64,000 nt of DNA. It comes from Blepharisma stoltei. Its lineage: Eukaryota > Ciliophora > Heterotrichea > Heterotrichida > Blepharismidae. Where the stretch lies: positions 186,001 to 250,000 of the forward strand of contig CAJZBQ010000045.1 of NCBI GenBank assembly GCA_914767885.1, read 5' to 3'. Below, in pieces: positions 1 to 10,222 of this stretch. The notes under the pieces are model-generated. The model worked only from the letters and a program-made list of their open reading frames with translations. It was not told the DNA's origin and made no database searches. How positions within the stretch are numbered: the first letter of the stretch is position 1; each line of letters opens with the position of its first letter. A program made the position numbers and the translations under genes.

Positions 1-2
1 AT

Positions 3-621
3 ACCCTATCACCATCACGCAAGTCCTTAACAAATCTAGAGACATCTCAAACAGATTCTTTTACTGAATCCAAGCCTGCCCCTCAAAACTATGTAAAATC
101 CAAAGCGCAAAAAATCATTGATATTTTATCAGTAAAAGGCCAAGATCCTCCATCAAGTAATATTTATCTTAGTTTCAAAATTCAATAAAGTCTGCAGCGC
201 AATCGAAGAAATAATCAAAAATGAAGAACTAAAAATCTCTGAAGAAAACAACTCTGAAGCTACAAAATTCCGTGAAATGAGAGAAAGCACACGAATACAG
301 TCAGAATCTATCAATAAAACTGTTTCTGATTTAGAAGCAAGGCTTTTTGAATCAGAAAGAGAAAAGATATTGTTAAGAAAAGAAAAAGAAGAGCTTAAAT
401 CAAAAATTGAGGGCTTAAATAAACAGCTGGCTTCATCATCAGTTACACAAGAAATGATAGGAGTGCTAAAAGAATCGTTCAAAGCCCTTGAGAATTCGAA
501 TAAAACATTGATTTCTAATATAGAAACAATTAAAAATAATCAAAGAGAAAAGGAAAGAGCGTGGGAATTAGAAATCGAGCAGCTTCATGAAATAATAGAA
601 AATATTCAGAAAGAAGAATAA
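3..621 (+). CDS. Coiled-coil protein, 5' partial
   Basis: The frame is open from the window edge, crosses a 16-nt intron and ends at TAA 619-621. The C-terminal 110 residues are Lys/Glu-rich heptads (KEELKSKIEGLNKQL), typical of a long coiled coil. The visible N-terminal part is Ser/Thr/Pro-rich. No catalytic motif is seen. The true start lies outside the window. Probably structural or cytoskeletal; function unknown. Confidence 0.75.
157..172 (+). other. 16-nt intron
   Basis: GTAATATTTATCTTAG starts with GT and ends with AG. Removing it joins two frames that are each blocked otherwise. It is the only 16-nt intron found here; the others are 15 nt. Confidence 0.8.
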
Positions 622-655
622 TACTGTTTTAGAATTACACTAATTTATAATATAA

Positions 656-3338
656 TTATTGAGTGGCGCATACTTGATTTCCGCATTGTTCAGCATGAAA
701 ATCGGCAATGATGGTTCGAATTTTTTCTAAATCTGCATTTATGCATTGAAAATCTTCTTCTATTTGTTCTACAGTCAGTTTTTTATTTTTTCAGGTTTCT
801 TCGAAGCCGAAAATAAGCTTTAGGCTAATGTCTTTGCCACTTATTCAGGTTTGTAGTAAAATCAATAATTGATTGGTATTCTGTATTAAAATGAGACAGG
901 AGAATATTTTTTTTCTAAAAGCTTACCTCTTAATTTAGCTTAAAATGCATATTTTTCCTTATATTTTGGATTTCTTTAGAAAAATCAATAAGTGTTTTTC
1001 CTCGTCCTGTCCTTAAGAATTCTAACTCTTCTTTGAGTTCTTTATTTTCCAATAATAAATTCCCTTGCATTGCTTCAAGTTCTTTAAATTGACTTTCTAA
1101 ATATGCATGCTCCTCTTTTCTGATGTTTTTTTGTGGGGATTCCTGGATTTTTTCTCGAAGTTTACTGTTTTCTTTTTGAAAATTCTTTATGATTCCATAT
1201 AGTTCAGATCTAGTGCTTCCTCCTTCTTGTACTATTGCTTCTTTTTCTGCGCCTTTTCTGATTTCAGCTTCTAATTCTCTGATTTTTTTGTCTTTTTCTT
1301 TGATGATCCTTTTTGTCTGTTCTTCATGAGCATTTAGTTGGTTTTCTAATTTCCTTACATCTTCTCTCCTTTTAATCACTTCTTGCTCCAATTTGTCAGA
1401 CAAGCTTGTCCCAGTTGGAAATTCAAATGAATTATCCCTACAATCAGTTTTTAACTGTTTATTTTCTTTTTTCAGAAGTCTTATTTTTAGCTTCAGCAGC
1501 TCGTGTTTATGCTCTGTTTGTGACAGGGAATCTCTAAGCTCTTTTATTATACATTCTTTAGCTTTAAGTTCAAATTTTAAGTCATTGACTGTTTTTGAAA
1601 GCATTGTGCTATCCTTATAAGAACGGGGAGAATCATAAGTTTCAGAACCTTTCGCAGGAAGAGTGGAATTGCCCATACTTAAAGAACTTGAAGAATGATG
1701 ACCAAGATGGTGAATTCGAGAGACGCTTGGAGAAAGGAATAGGGAAGAAGGAGATGAAGGGGCTTGAGAGGTAGATGTAGTACTCAAAGGCGCTATGGTC
1801 AAGCATAGGTAGCAACCAGACATCCCCACCCCCTCAATAAGGGAAACCCCACCCCCCTAAAAATGGTACCTCCACCCCCTTTTACAGATGGCACCCCCAC
1901 CCCCTCTCGGGTTTATCCTATAGAAGTAATTGATAGGAAATAAGCAGAATAAATTAAATATAACCCAATTAAAACACTATATTGTTAAATTAAATCCACA
2001 AATTACTTTATATTTATGATTAATTAATAAATTTAAATTAATTAGCAATTAATTAGAAAATATATTTTTATATTTATAAATATAATGCCAAAGATATAAT
2101 TCTTTAATCCAGCACAAAATGGCGCGAAAGTGCCAAAGACGGAGGGAATTATCGTGATGCTTGATTTCATGCAGAGATGCTTGGGTACATAGAGAATTCA
2201 CAAATGTTGGTTCTGTATGTTGATGGCTGGCTTCGGAGGTTCGAGCTGGTGCTACATTAGCAAATGGAGTTTTGTGGATTTTGCATGGAGCATCTGAAGA
2301 TGAAGATGAGGTTTGATGGAGTTTGTAATACTTGTTATTGATGCTGAATTTTTTTTATTTTGTTGTGTTGCTGTTGATGTTGTGGTTTTTTGACGATGCT
2401 ACTGTTGTAGTTGAAGATGGTGATGGCGAAGAAGTTAATGATGGTGAAGAATTTTTGAATAAAAAGAGAGAAATGCTTCATTAGGAAGCGGTAAAAGTTA
2501 AGTTATAAGTTATAAGTTATAATGCCAAAGATATAGATAATGGCATTAATTATTAAACTAGCCAAGCACAATACAATAACTTGCATTAAATTTATTGATT
2601 CATAAATTAAAGCTAATCTGATGACAATTGTACAAGGATTGCAGGACTGAATTGGTAACAGGATTCAATAGTGCTAATAAAAATAGTATTTGCTATTGTC
2701 AGTTTTACTTTTTGATCTCTAATTCGACTTTTAGCCATTGTTCCACAAAGTTCATATAGAATTTTCCCATAGATGGCGCTGTTTGCCCTTGATTTGCCCA
2801 CTGGGGAAATTTTTTAGCTCGACCAGTACCATATGGTTTGGTCAAACCAAAAAATTTTCTTCATGGGCAAATCAAGGGCAAACAGCGCCATCTATGGGAA
2901 ATTTCTATAAATATATGCAAGATATATTGCTAATTAATACCAAAGATCATTATTATGCTTGCTAACAAATTTTTTCATATGTAGTGTGCTTAGTAGTTAT
3001 AGGAAATTCTCACCCAGTTCCACCTACTCCTTCATCGATTGAGCTATAAATCTAAATTGGCATTTGTCATATATTTATGCTATATTAAGGGGGGGGTGGG
3101 GGCGCCATCTATGAAAGGGGGAGGGGGTGCCATTTTTTTAGGGGGGGGGGGGGGGTACCATTTTTTAGGGGGGGGGGGGTACCATTTTTTAGGGGGGGGG
3201 TGGGGTACCACTTTTAGGGGGGTGGGGGGATGGGGTACCACCTTTAGGGGGGTGGGGGTGTAGGGTTACGACCTATGCTTGACCAGGCGTTATGTTGGAA
3301 AATTTTCGCTGTTCTGTAGGCTTGAATAATCTTGACAT
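656..3338 (-). CDS. Coiled-coil protein split by a 1.5-kb TIR element and probably a short IES
   Basis: The ATG is at 3338-3336 (MSRLFKPTEQ). After 14-15 codons the gene is broken by the element at 1796-3292, then continues as a Ser-rich segment and a long Lys/Glu coiled coil. The coiled-coil frame meets TAA at 930. A further open coding segment (656-878, with TGA as Trp and ending VCATQ-stop) lies downstream in another frame. It is joined if a TA-bounded 85-bp IES (879-963) is removed, giving 366 codons in all; a 52-bp alternative (886-937) also restores the frame. If neither is real, the protein ends at 930. Function unknown; the tail contains C-x4-C. Confidence 0.65.
879..963 (-). other. 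Inferred IES, 85 bp
   Basis: It is bounded by TA at 877-878 and 962-963. Removal shifts the frame by one and links the coiled-coil frame to the open segment ending at 656. A 52-bp TA pair (886-937) would also work, so the exact limits are uncertain. Confidence 0.45.
1796..3292. mobile_element. 1.49-kb germline element with G-rich terminal inverted repeats
   Basis: The ends are inverted copies of TGGTCAAGCATAGGT followed by a near-match (AGCAACC / CGTAACC). They are flanked by GGCGCTA (1789-1795) and GGCGTTA (3286-3292), a 7-bp target duplication with one mismatch that also carries the TA. Inside each end are poly-G blocks repeating a GGTACC-centred unit (right end 3090-3265). The middle is AT-rich with no convincing transposase frame. 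Excision at TA restores the coiled-coil gene starting at 3338. Confidence 0.8.
2757..2911. mobile_element. Palindromic foldback MITE nested in the 1.49-kb element
   Basis: An inverted repeat of about 38 bp begins CCCATAGATGGCGCTG and ends with its complement at 2862-2905, around a central spacer. The TA-flanked ends (TATAGAA...TTCTATA) and the core ATAGATGGCGC match the foldbacks at 10003 and 50972. This copy sits inside another element, so it is a nested insertion. Confidence 0.7.
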
Positions 3339-3785
3339 TTTTCGATTATTTTAATAGAGAAATAATTTGTCAGGATTAATATGGAGCAAAGAGTATTTTG
3401 CTTATATAGTACTTTAAAAATATGATGTATAAAAGCAGCGTAATAATTTATTTCTGACTTAGATTAATTATTTATGATTTATTAAACTTGATATTTATTT
3501 TGCTCAAGACTTAAAGGCTTTATGTGAAGTACCATTTTAATTATGTAGTCTATTTTAAAAAAATAGATATAAAAAATTATTAGAGATTTTATTTCCAAAA
3601 ATTTTTGAAGATTTACAATAATAAACAGAGTAATTTATAATAATATCACACTATACAAGTCTGTACGATTTGCTAGAGAGTCTTGCAAGTAAAAGCGGAG
3701 AAAAACGCAGCCATGCACATATTTTTGAATCAATACAATAAGATCTGCATTTCTGACAAAATTCCAGCTTTACCCCTGAAACTTC
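3339..3785. other. AT-rich intergenic stretch
   Basis: No open frame with coding character, repeat or RNA gene was recognised between two minus-strand genes. It should hold the promoter of the coiled-coil gene and the 3' end of the LRR gene. Confidence 0.5.
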
Positions 3786-4490
3786 TCATTTATTCCTTAT
3801 AATCCCAATATTTATAATTCTTTCAATAGCCTGTGAAGTCTCATTATGAGAAATTGTGATTTTCTTAACATTTGAAAAATAAGCCCCACTAAGCAATTCT
3901 CTTGCTCCATTATCTTCTAGTTTATTAAAGCTAACATCAAGCTCCTCTAATGATTTATTATTCAATAAAACATTTTTCATAATTTTCCCTCCCTCAATTC
4001 CAAATTTATTAGATTTTGCATAAAATTCTGCTAAATTCAATTTCCCCAAAACTTTTGCTAGATACCCAATTCCTTCAGCCCCAATATTATTTTGGCTTAC
4101 ATTTAATATTTTTATGTTTTTCAAACATACTAAAGACATGGCTAAATATTTCGATCCTTCCCCTCCTAATTCATTAGCTCTCAAATTGAGCTTTGTCAGA
4201 TTTTCTAACTGACTTAATGGTGCTGCCAGGGATTTCATTCCAGTTGCTTCTATTTTTGTTTGAATTAAGCCAAATTCTTTGAGCTCTTTAAGCTCCTGTA
4301 TCCCTTGGCCTAATACTTTTACTGCACTGATCTCTAATTTAATTTCAGATATTTCAAGAGACTTTAAATGAGATAAAGCTTGTATTTTTGGGAAAAAATT
4401 AATCGCGGCGTCTAGTTCAATTTTCCCTCCTCTTAATTCAAGATCTTGAAGAAATTGCATGACTGGTAAGGCATTAGCAAGATGAGTCAT
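3786..4490 (-). CDS. Leucine-rich repeat protein (NLRC3/RanGAP-like repeats)
   Basis: The 234 residues carry about seven repeats of the ribonuclease-inhibitor type, e.g. LTKLNLRANELGGEG, IKILNVSQNNIGAEG and LEELDVSFNKLEDNG at about 28-residue spacing. These form solenoids used for protein binding. The frame stays open upstream of this ATG for about 24 codons and still looks LRR-like (LRYLDLNKLEV), then hits TAA. The real N-terminus may therefore lie across an unrecognised IES. No other domain is visible. Confidence 0.75.
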   Translation of the reverse strand: MTHLANALPVMQFLQDLELRGGKIELDAAINFFPKIQALSHLKSLEISEIKLEISAVKVLGQGIQELKELKEFGLIQTKIEATGMKSLAAPLSQLENLTKLNLRANELGGEGSKYLAMSLVCLKNIKILNVSQNNIGAEGIGYLAKVLGKLNLAEFYAKSNKFGIEGGKIMKNVLLNNKSLEELDVSFNKLEDNGARELLSGAYFSNVKKITISHNETSQAIERIINIGIIRNK

Positions 4491-4658
4491 GTCTTGAGCT
4501 GAAATTAAAGATTCATTTACTTCAAGCTTATTTAAGTCTAAATATCGGAGTTTTATAGGAAATTTAGTTAATTAGATCATATTTTTGGAAAAAAATTTCT
4601 AGTTCCTAATAAATATTATTGACTGTTTATTATTGAAATTATTGCAAATCTGCTTCAA

Positions 4659-5060
4659 TTAATATATAAGTTTTCTGAAAACTTCCCGGATTTTACCTTT
4701 GATTGTGGATTTATACTGGTCAAAATAATTTGTAAGATAAATCATCTGATAAGGAGTCGGGAAAAATCCTGCTGCTGCAGTAAGTGTTATACAGGAATTT
4801 GATGCAGGAAGGTCTTGAAAGTTCTTTTCGGTAAGGAGAGTATGTTGGGATTTTGAATTTTTAAACCAAAGAAGAAGCTTGCCTTGTATAGAAGTAGTGT
4901 GTGGCTTAAGATTTGAAAGTAAAAGTTTATAAGAAGAAACATCGGAAAGGACTATTTTCTCTTTGCCAAGCTCAATATCAAAGGAATGATGCACCATTTT
5001 GTATATGAAACGATTTATGAATGATATCAGAATTATAAATGCTGAATTGGGAACTAACAT
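4659..5060 (-). CDS. Hypothetical protein, 133 aa
   Basis: A complete frame from ATG 5060 to a stop at 4659. A short hydrophobic N-terminus (FIILISFINRFIY) is followed by MVHHSFDIELGKEKIVL. A second Met (MVHHSF) could be the real start. The segment between about residues 21 and 110 has alternating beta-like hydrophobic spacing, faintly reminiscent of a ubiquitin-like or PB1 fold. That is a guess; no motif is diagnostic. Intergenic DNA on both sides is AT-rich. Confidence 0.5.
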   Translation of the reverse strand: MLVPNSAFIILISFINRFIYKMVHHSFDIELGKEKIVLSDVSSYKLLLSNLKPHTTSIQGKLLLWFKNSKSQHTLLTEKNFQDLPASNSCITLTAAAGFFPTPYQMIYLTNYFDQYKSTIKGKIREVFRKLIY

Positions 5061-5239
5061 TTTGAATAAAAAACAAGTTTATTTAAAAAATTATGCAAGA
5101 TATTTATTTTAGAAAGAAATTTATTAAATAAAAATACTTATAGCTTAATAGAATAATATTATATCAAAAAAGGCATAATTTTGTTTAAATATAGTAAATA
5201 TTAAAGAAATTTTAAGCTTGAAAATATTATCTAGCACCA

Positions 5240-5815
5240 TTATCCAAATAATTTAAAAGAACTTCCAGTTTCCTTTGTGAATGCTGAAGAATTAATTGCT
5301 ATAACAGGGACTATTTTTCTTCGTGGTGCTTTTTTCCTTAAGTCATCAGTCACATGTTTTTCTTGCTTTTTCTGCTTCAGTTTTTTCTTTGCTTTTGTTT
5401 TCTTTGTTTTGCTATCTACTTTTTCTTTATTTTCCTTAACAGGAGCTTCTACAAGGTTATCATTTGGCCTTTTTGGGTCAAATCTTTTAATCTGTGTCGG
5501 TGCAGCATTTCCTTTTTCAATAAACCTATTAGAAGATGGTACCACTTCTCCTAATAGCTTTAACATTTTCTTTTTTTCGTCATTATGCTCAGTTTTCTCT
5601 TCATTTTTTATGTATTTTTCTTGTAATTCTTTTGGTAATTTTTTAAGGTCAATATCCCCAACAAATCTGTCATCAAATTTAAACCTTGGGTCACCACCAG
5701 CAAGTTTTTGCAACTCTAAAAAATAATGCCCGTTTTGGTCTTCAAATACAGGATTTGTGCGAAAATTTGTATGGATTCCTTCGCCTAAATCAAGATCTAA
5801 TTGTAATTTAGACAT
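5240..5815 (-). CDS. Lys-rich basic protein, possibly nucleolar
   Basis: A complete 191-residue frame. The N-terminus holds GGDPRFKFDDRFVGDID, resembling the D-x-RF signature of some ribosome-biogenesis factors. It is followed by an acidic/helical stretch and a long Lys-rich tail (KTKKTKAKKKLKQKK) like a nuclear or nucleolar localisation signal. Family not identified. The plus-strand frames here are shadows. Confidence 0.6.
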   Translation of the reverse strand: MSKLQLDLDLGEGIHTNFRTNPVFEDQNGHYFLELQKLAGGDPRFKFDDRFVGDIDLKKLPKELQEKYIKNEEKTEHNDEKKKMLKLLGEVVPSSNRFIEKGNAAPTQIKRFDPKRPNDNLVEAPVKENKEKVDSKTKKTKAKKKLKQKKQEKHVTDDLRKKAPRRKIVPVIAINSSAFTKETGSSFKLFG

Positions 5816-5919
5816 TTTTATTAAGAAAACCTGGGCTCTGAAATATGGAATATAATAAATTTAAGTATAAAAATGCATTGAAAGTCATGTTTTGTATTTA
5901 AAAAACATTTTAAATTAAA

Positions 5920-8652
5920 TTATTGTTGATCTGCTATGTGCTTTAGCATAACAACTTTAAATTCTTCTAAATCTAAAACGCCATCATTATTAAGGTCTGC
6001 TTGTTTAAAAATTTGTTGCCAAATGCCATCAGAAACTTCTTTGCTGGATTCTCCAAGAAACTCTTTTATCTCATCGACTGAAATTTTCCCATTTTTATCT
6101 TTGTCGTATGCTCTAAATGCAGTTTCTAGCCTTTCCTGTGATAATGCTTTTTTTCAGTTTAATGCTGCAGTTAGAAATTCATTATAGTCAATATATCCGT
6201 TTTCATTAGAATCACAATGCTCTAAAATTTCATCAACATTAAATATTGATAATAACCCTCTCACCATAAATCCGTGCTTTAATTCATTTATGATGATATT
6301 TTTTTCTAATAAACAAAAATGATTTTATCTATTTTAACCTTGCTATTATAAGCTTTATTGTAAAACAGCTTAAATAAGGTATTTTTAAATGTAAATTAAA
6401 TAAGTAGCATTTATAGATAGCTTTCCATCACCATTTTTGTCAAGCGCTACAAAGATTTTCCTCAGATCATCTAATTCTTTTGTAGTCATTAAATGTGAGG
6501 CTATAAAAGCTAGTGTTGCTTGCTGCAGTTTTCTATTTGCCTATATAATAAATACATGGAAAGAGCTGATATTTTCTAAAGTGTCATTTTGTATAATATT
6601 ATCATCAATAATATTTTTCGTTCTATCACGTATTCATGGATCATTTATAACGATTACCCCCCCCTCAATCTTCATGTCTACTGCAACAAAAATTTTTCGA
6701 AAAAATCTTCATGCCTACTGCAACACAACATTTTTTATAAAAAAAATTAATGCATTTTTTTCTAGGTGAGTTTCTCAAAAAAGCCATAAAACAGCGCTGC
6801 TTTAGGTGTTTCAATGACCTTCTCATCGAGATTTGGACGGCTATTGTCATCGCTCGCCATTTTATTAAACTTATCTAGCTAAAAAGTACAGAAAAATTTA
6901 AGATGCGCATCGAAAATTTGTTGCATTGGATTAGATTAAGATTATTACAGACAGGCGCTAGCCATATTGATGACGCAGTCATCAAAGACCTCCCGTACTG
7001 AAGGTTCTACTGCTTTTCGACTCCAGCCCAGAGGATCTATCCCTCTTACGAGTGCCCTTCGGGTACCTTCTGTCTCCTCCTTGCCTTGGGAGTTCAGTCT
7101 CGAGTGGGCGGCTTATGGATTTCTGCGGCCATTCTACAGGTGATAGGAGTAACTTGATTCCAGGATCCTTGGAGTCTATTGAGTGTCAAAGTGCCTTTCT
7201 TCTACAGCTACAGGAAAAAGACTGTTCCCTTGTGGCCTGGGCTGAAACCCTTAGTTTCTCGTTAGAGGAATGTCCATGGGTCCTCTGATCCATGGACGTT
7301 GCTGAGCACCTCCATTTCCAACTACAGGAAAGCAGCCAAAACCTACCCGGATACACACTTCTTGAGCCTCTGTCTGATTCTCGGCTCGGAGTCCGTCCCA
7401 GTTCGCTGTAGCCATAAGGTCTGGACTGCTGCGCCAAGAGGGCAGGTTGACACGTGTCGCCATTTTAATGTATATAATTTGTTGCAATAGACATGAAAAT
7501 TATTATTTTTTTTATATAAAATTTTATATTAAAAAATTGCATTTTTGTTGCAATAGACATGAAGATTGAAGGGGGGGGGGGTCATCGTTAAGTTCTTTAG
7601 CAGTTGGCCTCTTTATAGGATTACTTGTAAGCATTCTTTTAATGATGCTTTTCGCTTCTTTTGAAATATGTGCTCATTCTGCACCAGAAAAAGTAAAAAC
7701 CCCTCGCTTTATTTTTGTAAAAATTGCAGCTTCACTTGTCCCATTAAAAGGCGGATATCCGCTGAGCATGATATATAAAATTATCCCACAGCTTCAGATG
7801 TCGCATTTTGTATCATAATTTCCTTCTATAACTTCTGGGGCTACATAATAGGAGCTGCCGACAAATTGTTTTACGTTTTCTTCGGGCTGTATTTTTGTCG
7901 CGATTCCGAAATCAATAATTTTTAATATATTGTGTATTACTATTAATAAAATTTCACTCAAAAAGGCTAATTTTTTATATTAAACAGAAATTATAGCAAA
8001 TATTATATGTTTTTAAGAATTGTAAGCTAAAATGTATAGAAGTATCAGTTTTATCTTGAAATAAAATATTTTCTGGCTTAATGTCTCTATGAACAATTCC
8101 TTCTCCATGGCAAGCAATAAGTCCTGATAAAATTTGATACATTCAATTCGCTGCCGCATTTTCTGAAAAATTTCGATTTTGCACAATTCTTTCAAATAAT
8201 TCTCCTCCAGTGCAAAGCTCAGTGACTATATTGATGGTTTGGTCATTCTCAATTAATTCAATAATTTTTATAATATTTGGATGATCTAAATTTCGCAGTA
8301 TTCTCATTTCATCGACTGCAGAGTCTTGTAAATTGTAGTCGTTTCCTCTTTTACGGAAAACTTTTATTGCTCTATGAAGCCCAGTTTCTAAGCAGACTGC
8401 TTTATAAACTATTGAAGAGCCTCCATCACCAATAATATCTAAAATTTGATAAAAATCACTTAACTTGGCATCTCGATGATGAACAAATTGTTTACGATGA
8501 ATTTTTAACGAAATATCAGAAGGTCGAGCTGAATGTAAAGAATCTGAAATAAAAGGTTTTGGAGGAGGTGCTGCTTTATCAAAGCTGGTGTCTTTTGATT
8601 GATCTTGCTTAATCTCATCAGGCTCAACTGGCAATCTTTGACAACAGCCCAT
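5920..8652 (-). CDS. Calcium-dependent protein kinase (CDPK)
   Basis: It phosphorylates Ser/Thr in response to Ca2+. The order is: MGCC N-terminus (predicted myristoylation plus palmitoylation), Gly loop ([13 protein letters not shown]), Lys in [16 protein letters not shown] (IIDFGIAT), APE (YYVAPEV), a junction helix region and four EF hands ending at the C-terminus ([36 protein letters not shown]). The gene is cut by three TA-bounded inserts (7928-8036, 6650-7590, 6291-6413) and one 15-nt intron. Removing all leaves 514 codons with no internal TAA/TAG; TGA is read as Trp (e.g. in NDPWIRDR). One IES interrupts EF hand 1 and one lies just before DFG. The plant/apicomplexan/ciliate CDPK architecture is canonical. 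Confidence 0.93.
6291..6413 (-). other. IES, 123 bp, in the CDPK
   Basis: It lies between TA 6289-6290 and TA 6412-6413. Removal joins GDGKLSI to NELKHGF inside the first EF hand. The insert is AT-rich, has stops in all frames and shows no obvious TIR. Confidence 0.85.
6541..6555 (-). other. 15-nt intron in the CDPK
   Basis: On the minus strand: GTATTTATTATATAG. It contains an in-frame TAG. Removal joins SSFH to ANRKLQQ. Confidence 0.85.
6650..7590. mobile_element. 941-bp TIR element/IES in the CDPK, holding a nested retroelement
   Basis: The ends are inverted: TAACGATTACCCCCC at left and the complement of TTAACGATGACCCCCC at right, followed by the shared TCAATCTTCATG...CTACTGCAACAAAAA. A second, diverged TIR-like copy lies at about 6700-6745. 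Excision between TA 6648-6649 and TA 7589-7590 gives KELINDPWI, the expected end of a CDPK kinase domain. The GC-rich centre is a separate retroelement. Confidence 0.85.
6927..7474 (-). mobile_element. GC-rich retroelement, nested in the CDPK IES
   Basis: Read on the minus strand, it starts TATACATTAAAATGGCG and ends in AATCTTAATCTAATCC. These are the 5' start and (TAATC)n-like tail shared with copies near 12.6, 52.5, 53.1 and 62.7 kb. GC content rises abruptly against its AT-rich host. No long ORF is recognised, so it is probably non-autonomous. Confidence 0.6.
7928..8036 (-). other. IES, 109 bp, in the CDPK
   Basis: Joining TA 8035-8036 to TA 7926-7927 gives [11 protein letters not shown], the expected sequence before the DFG motif. 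The insert is AT-rich with stops. Confidence 0.85.
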
Positions 8653-9533
8653 TATTATTTAAAGAGATTATTAGATTCTGTTAGTCGGCTTCTTTGGCAA
8701 TTTATTCTGAGTTATTTATTTACTAATAATATCATATGCGCTAATTTATAAATCTTTTGAAAATCTTTATATTATTAACTCCTAATCATAAGAGATATTG
8801 TTATGATAAAGTTACCAAAAGTGAGCTAAAGAACTAATTGATTCGTAATAGCAGCTATATTTATATATTTAACAAAAATGCATAGGATTTATACATAAAA
8901 AAATAAAAAGAAATTAATGGATTTATTATCCGATTAATATAATTATTCTGCTACAATCTTTATATCTGAGATCTCTTATTTATCTATTATATAGGCTATA
9001 TGTTCCGATGACTCTTGCTAAATTAATTAAAAGTCAATGATTTCAGGCCAAACTTTTATTCTGCTGGAGTAAAAATATCTATTAAATTTCGAAAATGCCC
9101 AATAACCGCTTAGAGTTCAGTATCATTAAAAATACTTATTTAGAATTTCTGTAAGGTTTAAATACAAGGTTTATTAGTAATTCTCAAAAATTAACCAGCG
9201 AATATGGATGGTCCAACTTATGTGTATCGACGTTTTAACCAGAAATATGAAGAAATGATTAGTCAAGTTTTAGATCAAGCAAATTCATAATTTTGAAGTC
9301 AAGGCCTACTTTTCTTAATTAATTTCTCATGTTGAAAATAATTATTATTATAAAATTATTTTGCTATAAACCCAAATTCTAAAAAAAATCGTTTCAGCTA
9401 TAACCCATTATTTTTCTTAGTTCTCTTCTATCAAATTAGCCACTATAATTTGGGCTTTCTTGTCCTTCTTTTATCCATATTTATTGTCCATTTTCAAAGA
9501 TCAGTGAAGTCGCTCAAGCTATAAACCTCAAAT
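8653..9533. other. Intergenic, with one unassigned 28-codon ORF
   Basis: Divergent space between the CDPK start and the zinc-finger gene. It is very AT-rich. A small ORF at 9204-9290 (+, starting MDGPTYVYRRF) has coding-like composition, but I found no in-frame TA join to the zinc-finger gene. Nothing else was recognised. Confidence 0.4.
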
Positions 9534-10222
9534 ATGAAAGACATGATTTTTAAATGTTCCGCAGAAGGCTGTCCTAGAACCTATACAAATAAATTCAACC
9601 TTAAACGCCATATGGAAGCTTTTCATAGCGAAGACAAGAAATACCAATGCAAGTATTGCTTCAAGCTTCTTTCCTCTAAACAAAATTTAAGGGAGCACAC
9701 CTTTACCCACTCGGGTGAAAAACCTTATTGCTGTAAGGAGCCAGGGTGTGGTGTTAGCTTTAGGCAAGGAAGCCAGTTATCAGCTCATAAGAGAATTCAT
9801 TTAGCAATTAAAACTTTTTCATCTGGGCCACAAGAAAATAGTGCAACCGAAGGATCTTATATAAAATTATCAGATTTTTTAAGAACAAATCCGACGATTT
9901 TAGAAGAGAAGATGGCAGTTTTAGATCAAAAGTTTAAGAATATTGATATCAAGCTTCCCCCAATTTCATTATCTCAAGAGTTTGATCGCTTACCAACTTA
10001 TATAGTGAATTCTATTAGATGGCGCGCAATGCGCCATCACTGGGCCATGTCGGGAGAGGGTTCTCCACGAGGAATGGTTCCACGTGTGGAACCCTCTTTT
10101 TGGCTCGTGGAAAAAGAGGGTTCCACACGTGGAACCATTTCTCGTGGAGAACCCTCTCCCGACATGGCCCGGTGATGGCGCATTGCGCGCCATCTATAGG
10201 AAGGCGCTATATACTTTATTAA
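9534..10222 (+). CDS. C2H2 zinc-finger protein (three TFIIIA-type fingers)
   Basis: Fingers at about residues 4-30, 33-55 and 61-85 follow C-x4-C-x12-H-x4-H, C-x2-C-x12-H-x3-H and C-x4-C-x12-H-x3-H, with a TGEKP-like linker (HSGEKPY). It is expected to bind DNA or RNA in the nucleus. A 209-bp palindromic element at 10003-10211 interrupts the last codons. Excision at TA gives LPTYILY-stop and 159 codons. Without excision a spurious Trp/Arg-rich tail would be read from the foldback. Confidence 0.85.
10003..10211. mobile_element. 209-bp palindromic foldback MITE in the zinc-finger gene
   Basis: Almost the whole element is one inverted repeat: GATGGCGCGCAATGCGCC on one side, its complement on the other, with GGGAGAGGGTTCTCC and GTTCCACGTGTGGAAC sub-palindromes inside. 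It is flanked by TA 10001-10002 and TA 10210-10211. It is nearly identical in core and length to the 208-bp copy at 50972. Confidence 0.85.

Noticed and set aside
3039-3263. Gly-rich ORF
   Set aside because: Simple translation of poly-G/GGTACC tandem repeat in the TIR of the 1.5-kb element.
3090-3265. Possible telomere or chromosome-breakage repeat
   Set aside because: The repeat unit is irregular G-runs with GGTACC and forms one arm of an inverted-repeat element with target duplication, not a chromosome end.
5277-5726. Cys/Phe-rich plus-strand ORF opposite the Lys-rich gene
   Set aside because: Shadow of Lys codons on the other strand; no motif.
7052-7490. Several open frames on both strands in the GC-rich block
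   Set aside because: They fall inside a non-autonomous retroelement, start at non-ATG or arbitrary codons and match no protein motif.
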